Below the pieces are notes generated by a model. It saw nothing but the letters and a program-made list of their open reading frames with translations, was not told the DNA's origin and ran no database searches. A stretch of 21,615 nucleotides of DNA from Utricularia gibba (taxonomy: Eukaryota > Streptophyta > Magnoliopsida > Lamiales > Lentibulariaceae): NCBI GenBank assembly GCA_002189035.1, contig NEEC01000231.1, positions 1-21,615 on the forward strand. Reading direction: 5' to 3'. The position numbers were made by a program, and so were the translations under genes. Positions 10,274-20,920 of the stretch are shown piece by piece. Position 1 is the stretch's first letter; the number at the start of each line of letters is the position of its first letter.

Positions 10274-10431
10274 CGATTTTCATCGAGTAGCACCCGATTG
10301 GGCTCAGGAGCCAGACCGAACCTTGGGCCCTTACAAAGCTGCCAACGACAGCACCCGCCTTAAAATGGCAAGCTATTGCTTGAAAAACCATTCAGGCAGC
10401 CGCCGAAAACCCAACGTTGATAAATGCATCA
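10274..10431 (+). repeat. First ~158 bp half-unit of a monomer (example in a B1 copy)
   Basis: This half runs from cgattttcatcg to the central aaatgcatca. It aligns by eye with the second half of the same monomer. Matching landmarks in the same order are: an opening gattttc, accgaaccttgggccc, agcacccgcctt, gcttgaaaaaccat, and the closing aaatgcatca. The monomer therefore looks like an ancient tandem duplication of a ~156 bp element. No alignment score was computed. Confidence 0.7.
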
Positions 10432-10587
10432 CTTATTTTCCGGGCTACAACTGACTATGGGCCATAGCCCGACCCGACCTCTGGCCCAATCCCGAAACCC
10501 CCCAAGAGCGCCTTCTGAAATATAAAGTAGAGTGTTGAGAAAACCCATTGGGGTTCTCATGACATCCTAAATAAAGCAAATGCATTA
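10432..10587 (+). repeat. Second ~156 bp half-unit of the same monomer
   Basis: This half runs from cttattttccgg to aaatgcatta. Its landmarks parallel those of the first half: attttcc, gcccgacccgacctctggcc, agagcgccttct, gttgagaaaacccat, and a closing aaatgcatta. The spacings correspond within a few bases. The halves are far more diverged from each other than any two monomers of one class, so the duplication predates the A-D diversification. Confidence 0.7.
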
Positions 10588-10900
10588 CGATTTCGTCGAG
10601 TACGACCCGATTGGGCTTAGTAGCCAGACCGAATCTCGGGCCCTGACAAAGCTCCCAACTACAGCACCCACCTTAAAACGGCAAGCTGTTGCTTGAAAAA
10701 CCATTTAGGCAGCCGCCGAAAACCCAACGTTGATAAATGCATCACTTATTTTCCGGGCCACAACTGACTATGGGCCTGAGCCCGACCCGACCTCTGGCCC
10801 AATCCTGAAACCCCCCAAGAGCGCCTTCTGAAATATAAAGTAGAGTGTTGAGAAAACCCATTGGGGTTCTCATGACATCCTAACTACAGCAAATGCGTTA
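10588..10900 (+). repeat. Monomer class C, subtype C2 (type example, 313 bp)
   Basis: Class C starts cgatttcgtcgagtacgacc (one T fewer than the other classes) and has gggccctgacaaagctccc, actacagcacccacc and aaaacggcaagctgttg. C2 is marked in the second half by cccaacgttgat, ccgggccacaactgac, aatcctgaaacc, ccaagagcgccttctgaaat, and a final actacagcaaatgcgtta. In the regular heptamers C2 stands between B1 and the hybrid D2. Good C2 copies start at 8103, 10588, 12782, 14974, 17169, 19356 and 21231. The copies at 12782, 14974 and 17169 have ataatgc instead of ataaatgc at the centre. Confidence 0.9.
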
Positions 10901-11214
10901 CGATTTTCGTCGAGTGCGACCCGATTGGGCTTAGTAGCCAGACCGAATCTCGGGCCGGACAAAGCTCCCAACGACAGCACCCGCCTTTAAATGGCAAGCT
11001 GTTGCTTGAAAAACCATGTGGGCAGCCGCCGACAACCCAACGTTAATAAATGCATCACTTTTTTGGCCAGGCTACAAATGACTATGGGCCAGAGCGCGAC
11101 TCGACCATTTGCTCGATACTGGTGCCCGCCTAGAGCGCCTCCTCAAATATAAATCAGGTTGTTGAGAAAACCATTTGGGGTGCTCATGACATCCTAACTT
11201 CAGCAAATGCATCA
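10901..11214 (+). repeat. Hybrid monomer D2: D front half, A rear half (type example, 314 bp)
   Basis: The front is D class: cgagtgcgacc, gggccggacaaag, gcctttaaatggcaag, ccatgtgggcagcc and the D-only gccgacaaccc. After the shared stretch caacgttaataaatgcatca the rear is A class: ggctacaaatgactatgggc and the ctcgaccatttgctcgatac block. The switch lies close to the mid-monomer half boundary. Every D2 in the window carries ttggccaggctac where full A monomers have ttggccgggctac, so they probably descend from a single recombination event. D2 is always followed by B2, as the A'-type monomer at 3746 is. Confidence 0.92.
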
Positions 11215-11528
11215 CGATTTTCATCGAGTAGCACCCGATTGGGCTCAGGAGCCAGACCGAACCTTGGGCCCTAACAAAGCTGCCAACGACAGCACTCGCC
11301 TTAAAACGGCAAGCTATTGCTTGAAAAACCATTTAGGCAGCCGCCGAAAACCCATCGTTGATAAATGCATCACTTATTTTCCGGGCTACAACTGACTATT
11401 GGCCTGAGCCCGACCCGACCTCTGGCCCAATCCCGAAACCCTCCGAGAGCGCCTTCTCAAATATATAGCAGAGTGTTGAGAAAACCCATTGGGGTTCTCA
11501 TGACATCCTAACTAAAGCAAATGCATTA
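11215..11528 (+). repeat. Monomer class B, subtype B2 (type example, 314 bp; B/C mosaic)
   Basis: The front is B class (catcgagtagcac, ggctcaggagcc), but with cctaacaaagctgcc and agcactcgcc. From aaaacggcaag onward it mostly matches C1: ccatttaggcagcc, cccatcgttgat, gactattggcctgagccc and the tatatagcag tail. The last bases return to B form, actaaagcaaatgcatta. It therefore reads as a B monomer with a C1-like interior, as gene conversion or double recombination would give. B2 copies start at 4036, 6534, 8730 (deleted), 11215, 13407, 15600, 17795 and 19983, always after a D2 or, at 4036, after A'. Confidence 0.88.
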
Positions 11529-11841
11529 CGATTTCGTCGAGTACGACCCGATTGGGCTTAGTAGCCAGACCGAATCTCGGGCCCTGACAAAGCTCCCAAC
11601 TACAGCACCCACCTTAAAACGGCAAGCTGTTGCTTGAAAAACCATTTAGGCAGCCGCCGAAAACCCATCGTTGATAAATGCATCACTTATTTTCCGGGCT
11701 ACAACTGACTATTGGCCTGAGCCCGACCCGACCTCTGGCCCAATCCCGAAACCCTCCGAGGGCGCCTTCTCAAATATATAGCAGAGTGTTGAGAAAACCC
11801 ATTGGGGTTCTCATGACATCCTAACTACATCAAATGCGTTA
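11529..11841 (+). repeat. Monomer class C, subtype C1 (type example, 313 bp)
   Basis: The front is the same as C2. The second half differs: cccatcgttgat, ccgggctacaactgac, gactattggcctgagccc, ccctccgagggcgcc, ctcaaatatatagcagag, and a final actacatcaaatgcgtta. C1 always precedes D1. Copies start at 1871, 4349, 6848, 9333, 11529, 13721, 15914, 18107 and 20296. The copies at 626 and 3122 have C2-like centres with C1 ends. The 18107 copy lacks two bases at the ccgagggcgcc site (18338 region) and the 20296 copy lacks one. Confidence 0.9.
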
Positions 11842-12153
11842 CGATTTTCGTCGAGTGCGACCCGATTGGGCTTAGTAGCCAGACCGAATCTCGGGCCGGA
11901 CAAAGCTCCCAACGACAGCACCCGCCTTTAAATGGCAAGCTGTTGCTTGAAAAACCATGTGGGCAGCCGCCGACAACCCAACGTTAATAAATGCATCACT
12001 TCTTTTGCCGGGCTACAGCTGACTTTGGGCTCAAGCCGACCCGAATCCGGCCCGATCTCGGTGACCCACAAAAGCGCCTTGTCAAGTGTAAAGCATGCTG
12101 TTGAAAAAACCATTTGGGGTGGTCATGAGATCCTAACTTCAATAAAGGTGTCA
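11842..12153 (+). repeat. Monomer class D, subtype D1 (type example, 312 bp)
   Basis: The front is as in D2. The rear half is D specific: cttcttttgccgggctacag, ctgactttgggctcaag, gacccgaatccggcccg, ctcggtgacccacaaaagcg, cttgtcaagtgtaaagcatg and ggggtggtcatgagatccta. It ends aataaaggtgtca, lacking the ATGCAT found at A/B and B/C junctions. D1 is always followed by a full A. Copies start at 935, 2184, 3433, 4662, 7161, 9646, 11842, 14034, 16227, 18418 and 20609. A small variable site reads caagaccg in most copies, caagcccg at 4662, 16227, 18418 and 20609, and caagccg here. Confidence 0.92.
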
Positions 12154-14345
12154 CGATTTTCGTCGAATGGGATCGGATTGTGCTGTGAAGTCAGACCGAA
12201 CCTTGGGTCCGGACGAAGTTCCCAACAACAGCACCCGCAAAAAAACGACAACTTTTCCTCGAAAAAAGCATGTAGGCAGCCGCCGAAAACCCAACGTTAA
12301 TAAATGCATCACTTTTTTGGCCGGGCTACAAATGACTATGGGCCAGAGCACGACTCGACCATTTGCTCGATACTAGTGCCAGCCTAGAGCGCCTCCTCAA
12401 ATATAAATCAGGTTGTTGAGAAAACCATTTGGGGTGCTCATGACATCCTAACTTCAAAAAATGCATCACGATTTTCATCGAGTAGCACCCGATTGGGCTC
12501 AGGAGCCAGACCGAACCTTGGGCCCTTACAAAGCTGCCAACGACAGCACCCGCCTTAAAATGGCAAGCTATTGCTTGAAAAACCATTCAGGCAGCCGCCG
12601 AAAACCCAACGTTGATAAATGCATCACTTATTTTCCGGGCTTCAACTGACTATGGGCCATAGCCCGACCCGACCTCTGGCCCAATCCCGAAACCCCCAAG
12701 AGCGCCTTCTGAAATATAAAGTAGAGTGTTGAGAAAACCCATTGGGGTTCTCATGACATCCTAAATAAAGCAAATGCATTACGATTTCGTCGAGTACGAC
12801 CCGATTGGGCTTAGTAGCCAGACCGAATCTCGGGCCCTGACAAAGCTCCCAACTACAGCACCCACCTTAAAACGGCAAGCTGTTGCTTGAAAAACCATTT
12901 AGGCAGCCGCCGAAAACCCAACGTTGATAATGCATCACTTATTTTCCGGGCCACAACTGACTATGGGCCTGAGCCCGACCCGACCTCTGGCCCAATCCTG
13001 AAACCCCCAAGAGCGCCTTCTGAAATATAAAGTAGAGTGTTGAGAAAACCCATTGGGGTTCTCATGACATCCTAACTACAGCAAATGCGTTACGATTTTC
13101 GTCGAGTGCGACCCGATTGGGCTTAGTAGCCAGACCGAATCTCGGGCCGGACAAAGCTCCCAACGACAGCACCCGCCTTTAAATGGCAAGCTGTTGCTTG
13201 AAAAACCATGTGGGCAGCCGCCGACAACCCAACGTTAATAAATGCATCACTTTTTTGGCCAGGCTACAAATGACTATGGGCCAGAGCGCGACTCGACCAT
13301 TTGCTCGATACTGGTGCCCGCCTAGAGCGCCTCCTCAAATATAAATCAGGTTGTTGAGAAAACCATTTGGGGTGCTCATGACATCCTAACTTCAGCAAAT
13401 GCATCACGATTTTCATCGAGTAGCACCCGATTGGGCTCAGGAGCCAGACCGAACCTTGGGCCCTAACAAAGCTGCCAACGACAGCACTCGCCTTAAAACG
13501 GCAAGCTATTGCTTGAAAAACCATTTAGGCAGCCGCCGAAAACCCATCGTTGATAAATGCATCACTTATTTTCCGGGCTACAACTGACTATTGGCCTGAG
13601 CCCGACCCGACCTCTGGCCCAATCCCGAAACCCTCCGAGAGCGCCTTCTCAAATATATAGCAGAGTGTTGAGAAAACCCATTGGGGTTCTCATGACATCC
13701 TAACTAAAGCAAATGCATTACGATTTCGTCGAGTACGACCCGATTGGGCTTAGTAGCCAGACCGAATCTCGGGCCCTGACAAAGCTCCCAACTACAGCAC
13801 CCACCTTAAAACGGCAAGCTGTTGCTTGAAAAACCATTTAGGCAGCCGCCGAAAACCCATCGTTGATAAATGCATCACTTATTTTCCGGGCTACAACTGA
13901 CTATTGGCCTGAGCCCGACCCGACCTCTGGCCCAATCCCGAAACCCTCCGAGGGCGCCTTCTCAAATATATAGCAGAGTGTTGAGAAAACCCATTGGGGT
14001 TCTCATGACATCCTAACTACATCAAATGCGTTACGATTTTCGTCGAGTGCGACCCGATTGGGCTTAGTAGCCAGACCGAATCTCGGGCCGGACAAAGCTC
14101 CCAACGACAGCACCCGCCTTTAAATGGCAAGCTGTTGCTTGAAAAACCATGTGGGCAGCCGCCGACAACCCAACGTTAATAAATGCATCACTTCTTTTGC
14201 CGGGCTACAGCTGACTTTGGGCTCAAGACCGACCCGAATCCGGCCCGATCTCGGTGACCCACAAAAGCGCCTTGTCAAGTGTAAAGCATGCTGTTGAAAA
14301 AACCATTTGGGTGGTCATGAGATCCTAACTTCAATAAAGGTGTCA
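12154..14345 (+). repeat. Heptamer HOR copy 2 (2192 bp)
   Basis: Monomers: A 12154-12468, B1 12469-12781, C2 12782-13092, D2 13093-13406, B2 13407-13720, C1 13721-14033, D1 14034-14345. Copy-specific features are cttcaactgac in B1, ataatgc in C2, caagaccg in D1 and one G lost at accatttgggtgg near 14306. Confidence 0.95.
13093..13406 (+). repeat. D2 hybrid in heptamer copy 2
   Basis: D front, A' rear, with the ttggccaggctac marker and gcgcgactcgacc. The remaining D2 copies, at 8416-8729, 15286-15599, 17481-17794 and 19669-19982, have the same structure. All seven D2 monomers in the window are 314 bp. Confidence 0.92.
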
Positions 14346-16539
14346 CGATTTTCGTCGAATGGGATCGGATTGTGCTGTGAAGTCAGACCGAACCTTGGGT
14401 CCGGACGAAGTTCCCAACAACAGCACCCGCAAAAAAACGACAACTTTTCCTCGAAAAAAGCATGTAGGCAGCCGCCGAAAACCCAACGTTAATAAATGCA
14501 TCACTTTTTTGGCCGGGCTACAAATGACTATGGGCCAGAGCACGACTCGACCATTTGCTCGATACTAGTGCCAGCCTAGAGCGCCTCCTCAAATATAAAT
14601 CAGGTTGTTGAGAAAACCATTTGGGGTGCTCATGACATCCTAACTTCAAAAAATGCATCACGATTTTCATCGAGTAGCACCCGATTGGGCTCAGGAGCCA
14701 GACCGAACCTTGGGCCCTTACAAAGCTGCCAACGACAGCACCCGCCTTAAAATGGCAAGCTATTGCTTGAAAAACCATTCAGGCAGCCGCCGAAAACCCA
14801 ACGTTGATAAATGCATCACTTATTTTCCGGGCTTCAACTAACTATGGGCCATAGCCCGACCCGACCTCTGGCCCAATCCCGAAACCCCCAAGAGCGCCTT
14901 CTGAAATATAAAGTAGAGTGTTGAGAAAACCCATTGGGGTTCTCATGACATCCTAAATAAAGCAAATGCATTACGATTTCGTCGAGTACGACCCGATTGG
15001 GCTTAGTAGCCAGACCGAATCTCGGGCCCTGACAAAGCTCCCAACTACAGCACCCACCTTAAAACGGCAAGCTGTTGCTTGAAAAACCATTTAGGCAGCC
15101 GCCGAAAACCCAACGTTGATAATGCATCACTTATTTTCCGGGCCACAACTGACTATGGGCCTGAGCCCGACCCGACCTCTGGCCCAATCCTGAAACCCCC
15201 CAAGAGCGCCTTCTGAAATATAAAGTAGAGTGTTGAGAAAACCCATTGGGGTTCTCATGACATCCTAACTACAGCAAATGCGTTACGATTTTCGTCGAGT
15301 GCGACCCGATTGGGCTTAGTAGCCAGACCGAATCTCGGGCCGGACAAAGCTCCCAACGACAGCACCCGCCTTTAAATGGCAAGCTGTTGCTTGAAAAACC
15401 ATGTGGGCAGCCGCCGACAACCCAACGTTAATAAATGCATCACTTTTTTGGCCAGGCTACAAATGACTATGGGCCAGAGCGCGAATCGACCATTTGCTCG
15501 ATACTGGTGCCCGCCTAGAGCGCCTCCTCAAATATAAATCAGGTTGTTGAGAAAACCATTTGGGGTGCTCATGACATCCTAACTTCAGCAAATGCATCAC
15601 GATTTTCATCGAGTAGCACCCGATTGGGCTCAGGAGCCAGACCGAACCTTGGGCCCTAACAAAGCTGCCAACGACAGCACTCGCCTTAAAACGGCAAGCT
15701 ATTGCTTGAAAAACCATTTAGGCAGCCGCCGAAAACCCATCGTTGATAAATGCATCACTTATTTTCCGGGCTACAACTGACTATTGGCCTGAGCCCGACC
15801 CGACCTCTGGCCCAATCCCGAAACCCTCCGAGAGCGCCTTCTCAAATATATAGCAGAGTGTTGAGAAAACCCATTGGGGTTCTCATGACATCCTAACTAA
15901 AGCAAATGCATTACGATTTCGTCGAGTACGACCCGATTGGGCTTAGTAGCCAGACCGAATCTCGGGCCCTGACAAAGCTCCCAACTACAGCACCCACCTT
16001 AAAACGGCAAGCTGTTGCTTGAAAAACCATTTAGGCAGCCGCCGAAAACCCATCGTTGATAAATGCATCACTTATTTTCCGGGCTACAACTGACTATTGG
16101 CCTGAGCCCGACCCGACCTCTGGCCCAATCCCGAAACCCTCCGAGGGCGCCTTCTCAAATATATAGCAGAGTGTTGAGAAAACCCATTGGGGTTCTCATG
16201 ACATCCTAACTACATCAAATGCGTTACGATTTTCGTCGAGTGCGACCCGATTGGGCTTAGTAGCCAGACCGAATCTCGGGCCGGACAAAGCTCCCAACGA
16301 CAGCACCCGCCTTTAAATGGCAAGCTGTTGCTTGAAAAACCATGTGGGCAGCCGCCGACAACCCAACGTTAATAAATGCATCACTTCTTTTGCCGGGCTA
16401 CAGCTGACTTTGGGCTCAAGCCCGACCCGAATCCGGCCCGATCTCGGTGACCCACAAAAGCGCCTTGTCAAGTGTAAAGCATGCTGTTGAAAAAACCATT
16501 TGGGGTGGTCATGAGATCCTAACTTCAATAAAGGTGTCA
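14346..16539 (+). repeat. Heptamer HOR copy 3 (2194 bp)
   Basis: Monomers: A 14346-14660, B1 14661-14973, C2 14974-15285, D2 15286-15599, B2 15600-15913, C1 15914-16226, D1 16227-16539. B1 carries cttcaactaac, shared with the 7789 and 19045 copies. D2 carries gcgcgaatcgacc (near 15484), shared only with copy 4. D1 has caagcccg. Confidence 0.95.
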
Positions 16540-18730
16540 CGATTTTCGTCGAATGGGATCGGATTGTGCTGTGAAGTCAGACCGAACCTTGGGTCCGGAC
16601 GAAGTTCCCAACAACAGCACCCGCAAAAAAACGACAACTTTTCCTCGAAAAAAGCATGTAGGCAGCCGCCGAAAACCCAACGTTAATAAATGCATCACTT
16701 TTTTGGCCGGGCTACAAATGACTATGGGCCAGAGCGCGACTCGACCATTTGCTCGATACTAGTGCCAGCCTAGAGCGCCTCCTCAAATATAAATCAGGTT
16801 GTTGAGAAAACCATTTGGGGTGCTCATGACATCCTAACTTCAAAAAATGCATCACGATTTTCATCGAGTAGCACCCGATTGGGCTCAGGAGCCAGACCGA
16901 ACCTTGGGCCCTTACAAAGCTGCCAACGACAGCACCCGCCTTAAAATGGCAAGCTATTGCTTGAAAAACCATTCAGGCAGCCGCCGAAAACCCAACGTTG
17001 ATAAATGCATCACTTATTTTCCGGGCTACAACTGACTATGGGCCATAGCCCGACCCGACCTCTGGCCCAATCCCGAAACCCCCCAAGAGCGCCTTCTGAA
17101 ATATAAAGTAGAGTGTTGAGAAAACCCATTGGGGTTCTCATGACATCCTAAATAAAGCAAATGCATTACGATTTCGTCGAGTACGACCCGATTGGGCTTA
17201 GTAGCCAGACCGAATCTCGGGCCCTGACAAAGCTCCCAACTACAGCACCCACCTTAAAACGGCAAGCTGTTGCTTGAAAAACCATTTAGGCAGCCGCCGA
17301 AAACCCAACGTTGATAATGCATCACTTATTTTCCGGGCCACAACTGACTATGGGCCTGAGCCCGACCCGACCTCTGGCCCAATCCTGAAACCCCCCAAGA
17401 GCGCCTTCTGAAATATAAAGTAGAGTGTTGAGAAAACCCATTGGGGTTCTCATGACATCCTAACTACAGCAAATGCGTTACGATTTTCGTCGAGTGCGAC
17501 CCGATTGGGCTTAGTAGCCAGACCGAATCTCGGGCCGGACAAAGCTCCCAACGACAGCACCCGCCTTTAAATGGCAAGCTGTTGCTTGAAAAACCATGTG
17601 GGCAGCCGCCGACAACCCAACGTTAATAAATGCATCACTTTTTTGGCCAGGCTACAAATGACTATGGGCCAGAGCGCGAATCGACCATTTGCTCGATACT
17701 GGTGCCCGCCTAGAGCGCCTCCTCAAATATAAATCAGGTTGTTGAGAAAACCATTTGGGGTGCTCATGACATCCTAACTTCAGCAAATGCATCACGATTT
17801 TCATCGAGTAACCCGATTGGGCTCAGGAGCCAGACCGAACCTTGGGCCCTAACAAAGCTGCCAACGACAGCACTCGCCTTAAAACGGCAAGCTATTGCTT
17901 GAAAAACCATTTAGGCAGCCGCCGAAAACCCATCGTTGATAAATGCATCACTTATTTTCCGGGCTACAACTGACTATTGGCCTGAGCCCGACCCGACCTC
18001 TGGCCCAATCCCGAAACCCTCCGAGAGCGCCTTCTCAAATATATAGCAGAGTGTTGAGAAAACCCATTGGGGTTCTCATGACATCCTAACTAAAGCAAAT
18101 GCATTACGATTTCGTCGAGTACGACCCGATTGGGCTTAGTAGCCAGACCGAATCTCGGGCCCTGACAAAGCTCCCAACTACAGCACCCACCTTAAAACGG
18201 CAAGCTGTTGCTTGAAAAACCATTTAGGCAGCCGCCGAAAACCCATCGTTGATAAATGCATCACTTATTTTCCGGGCTACAACTGACTATTGGCCTGAGC
18301 CCGACCCGACCTCTGGCCCAATCCCGAAACCCTCCGAGCGCCTTCTCAAATATATAGCAGAGTGTTGAGAAAACCCATTGGGGTTCTCATGACATCCTAA
18401 CTACATCAAATGCGTTACGATTTTCGTCGAGTGCGACCCGATTGGGCTTAGTAGCCAGACCGAATCTCGGGCCGGACAAAGCTCCCAACGACAGCACCCG
18501 CCTTTAAATGGCAAGCTGTTGCTTGAAAAACCATGTGGGCAGCCGCCGACAACCCAACGTTAATAAATGCATCACTTCTTTTGCCGGGCTACAGCTGACT
18601 TTGGGCTCAAGCCCGACCCGAATCCGGCCCGATCTCGGTGACCCACAAAAGCGCCTTGTCAAGTGTAAAGCATGCTGTTGAAAAAACCATTTGGGGTGGT
18701 CATGAGATCCTAACTTCAATAAAGGTGTCA
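16540..18730 (+). repeat. Heptamer HOR copy 4 (2191 bp)
   Basis: Monomers: A 16540-16854, B1 16855-17168, C2 17169-17480, D2 17481-17794, B2 17795-18106, C1 18107-18417, D1 18418-18730. A has gagcgcgactcg, unlike the gagcacgactcg of the other four heptamers but like the A at 4975. B2 loses two bases at cgagtaacccg, and C1 loses two at ctccgagcgcc. D2 has gcgcgaatcgacc, as in copy 3. Confidence 0.95.
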
Positions 18731-20920
18731 CGATTTTCGTCGAATGGGATCGGATTGTGCTGTGAAGTCAGACCGAACCTTGGGTCCGGACGAAGTTCCC
18801 AACAACAGCACCCGCAAAAAAACGACAACTTTTCCTCGAAAAAAGCATGTAGGCAGCCGCCGAAAACCCAACGTTAATAAATGCATCACTTTTTTGGCCG
18901 GGCTACAAATGACTATGGGCCAGAGCACGACTCGACCATTTGCTCGATACTAGTGCCAGCCTAGAGCGCCTCCTCAAATATAAATCAGGTTGTTGAGAAA
19001 ACCATTTGGGGTGCTCATGACATCCTAACTTCAAAAATGCATCACGATTTCATCGAGTAGCACCCGATTGGGCTCAGAGCCAGACCGAACCTTGGGCCCT
19101 TACAAAGCTGCCAACGACAGCACCCGCCTTAAAATGGCAAGCTATTGCTTGAAAAACCATTCAGGCAGCCGCCGAAAACCCAACGTTGATAAATGCATCA
19201 CTTATTTTCCGGGCTTCAACTAACTATGGGCCATAGCCCGACCCGACCTCTGGCCCAATCCCGAAACCCCCCAAGAGCGCCTTCTGAAATATAAAGTAGA
19301 GTGTTGAGAAAACCCATTGGGGTTCTCATGACATCCTAAAAAAGCAAATGCATTACGATTTCGTCGAGTACGACCCGATTGGGCTTAGTAGCCAGACCGA
19401 ATCTCGGGCCCTGACAAAGCTCCCAACTACAGCACCCACCTTAAAACGGCAAGCTGTTGCTTGAAAAACCATTTAGGCAGCCGCCGAAAACCCAACGTTG
19501 ATAAATGCATCACTTATTTTCCGGGCCACAACTGACTATGGGCCTGAGCCCGACCCGACCTCTGGCCCAATCCTGAAACCCCCCAAGAGCGCCTTCTGAA
19601 ATATAAAGTAGAGTGTTGAGAAAACCCATTGGGGTTCTCATGACATCCTAACTACAGCAAATGCGTTACGATTTTCGTCGAGTGCGACCCGATTGGGCTT
19701 AGTAGCCAGACCGAATCTCGGGCCGGACAAAGCTCCCAACGACAGCACCCGCCTTTAAATGGCAAGCTGTTGCTTGAAAAACCATGTGGGCAGCCGCCGA
19801 CAACCCAACGTTAATAAATGCATCACTTTTTTGGCCAGGCTACAAATGACTATGGGCCAGAGCGCGACTCGACCATTTGCTCGATACTGGTGCCCGCCTA
19901 GAGCGCCTCCTCAAATATAAATCAGGTTGTTGAGAAAACCATTTGGGGTGCTCATGACATCCTAACTTCAGCAAATGCATCACGATTTTCATCGAGTAGC
20001 ACCCGATTGGGCTCAGGAGCCAGACCGAACCTTGGGCCCTAACAAAGCTGCCAACGACAGCACTCGCCTTAAAACGGCAAGCTATTGCTTGAAAAACCAT
20101 TTAGGCAGCCGCCGAAAACCCATCGTTGATAAATGCATCACTTATTTTCCGGGCTACAACTGACTATTGGCCTGAGCCCGACCCGACCTCTGGCCCAATC
20201 CCGAAACCCTCCGAGAGCGCCTTCTCAAATATATAGCAGAGTGTTGAGAAAACCCATTGGGTTCTCATGACATCCTAACTAAAGCAAATGCATTACGATT
20301 TCGTCGAGTACGACCCGATTGGGCTTAGTAGCCAGACCGAATCTCGGGCCCTGACAAAGCTCCCAACTACAGCACCCACCTTAAAACGGCAAGCTGTTGC
20401 TTGAAAAACCATTTAGGCAGCCGCCGAAAACCCATCGTTGATAAATGCATCACTTATTTTCCGGGCTACAACTGACTATTGGCCTGAGCCCGACCCGACC
20501 TCTGGCCCAATCCCGAAACCCTCCGAGGCGCCTTCTCAAATATATAGCAGAGTGTTGAGAAAAACCCATTGGGGTTCTCATGACATCCTAACTACATCAA
20601 ATGCGTTACGATTTTCGTCGAGTGCGACCCGATTGGGCTTAGTAGCCAGACCGAATCTCGGGCCGGACAAAGCTCCCAACGACAGCACCCGCCTTTAAAT
20701 GGCAAGCTGTTGCTTGAAAAACCATGTGGGCAGCCGCCGACAACCCAACGTTAATAAATGCATCACTTCTTTTGCCGGGCTACAGCTGACTATGGGCTCA
20801 AGCCCGACCCGAATCCGGCCCGATCTCGGTGACCCAAAAAGCGCCTTGTCAAGTGTAAAGCATGCTGTTGAAAAAACCATTTGGGGTGGTCATGAGATCC
20901 TAACTTCAATAAAGGTATCA
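18731..20920 (+). repeat. Heptamer HOR copy 5 (2190 bp)
   Basis: Monomers: A 18731-19044, B1 19045-19355, C2 19356-19668, D2 19669-19982, B2 19983-20295, C1 20296-20608, D1 20609-20920. It is the last regular copy. Single-base changes accumulate: losses near 19035, 19050 and 19075, ctaaaaaagc in B1, attgggttctc in B2 near 20260, an extra A at gagaaaaaccc near 20560, and in D1 gactatgggctcaag, one base lost at gacccaaaaagcg near 20836, and aaaggtatca. Confidence 0.94.

Larger units (their letters stand above)
10274..10587 (+). repeat. Monomer class B, subtype B1 (type example, 314 bp)
   Basis: Class B starts cgattttcatcgagtagcac and has ggctcaggagccagacc. Subtype B1 has ccttacaaagctgcc, aaaatggcaagctattg and ccattcaggcagcc, and a rear half with gggccatagcccgaccc, aagagcgccttctgaaatat and an aagtagag tail. 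B1 always follows a full A and is always followed by a C-class front. Copies start at 313, 1558, 2809, 5290, 7789, 10274, 12469, 14661, 16855 and 19045. Its end varies between ctaactaaagc (1558, 2809 and 5290 copies) and ctaaataaagc (most others). Confidence 0.92.
9959..12153 (+). repeat. Heptamer HOR copy 1: A-B1-C2-D2-B2-C1-D1 (2195 bp)
   Basis: Monomers: A 9959-10273, B1 10274-10587, C2 10588-10900, D2 10901-11214, B2 11215-11528, C1 11529-11841, D1 11842-12153. It is the first of five consecutive copies with identical monomer order. Copy-specific features are ctacaactgac in B1, gagcacgactcg in A, ataaatgc in C2 and the one-base-short caagccg in D1. Confidence 0.95.

Noticed and set aside
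11932-12300. 122-codon plus-strand open frame across D1 and A, and a similar 121-codon frame at 20699-21064
   Set aside because: These are longer only because a 1-base change in D1 (caagccg at 12035) or local indels join two frames that are separate in other copies.
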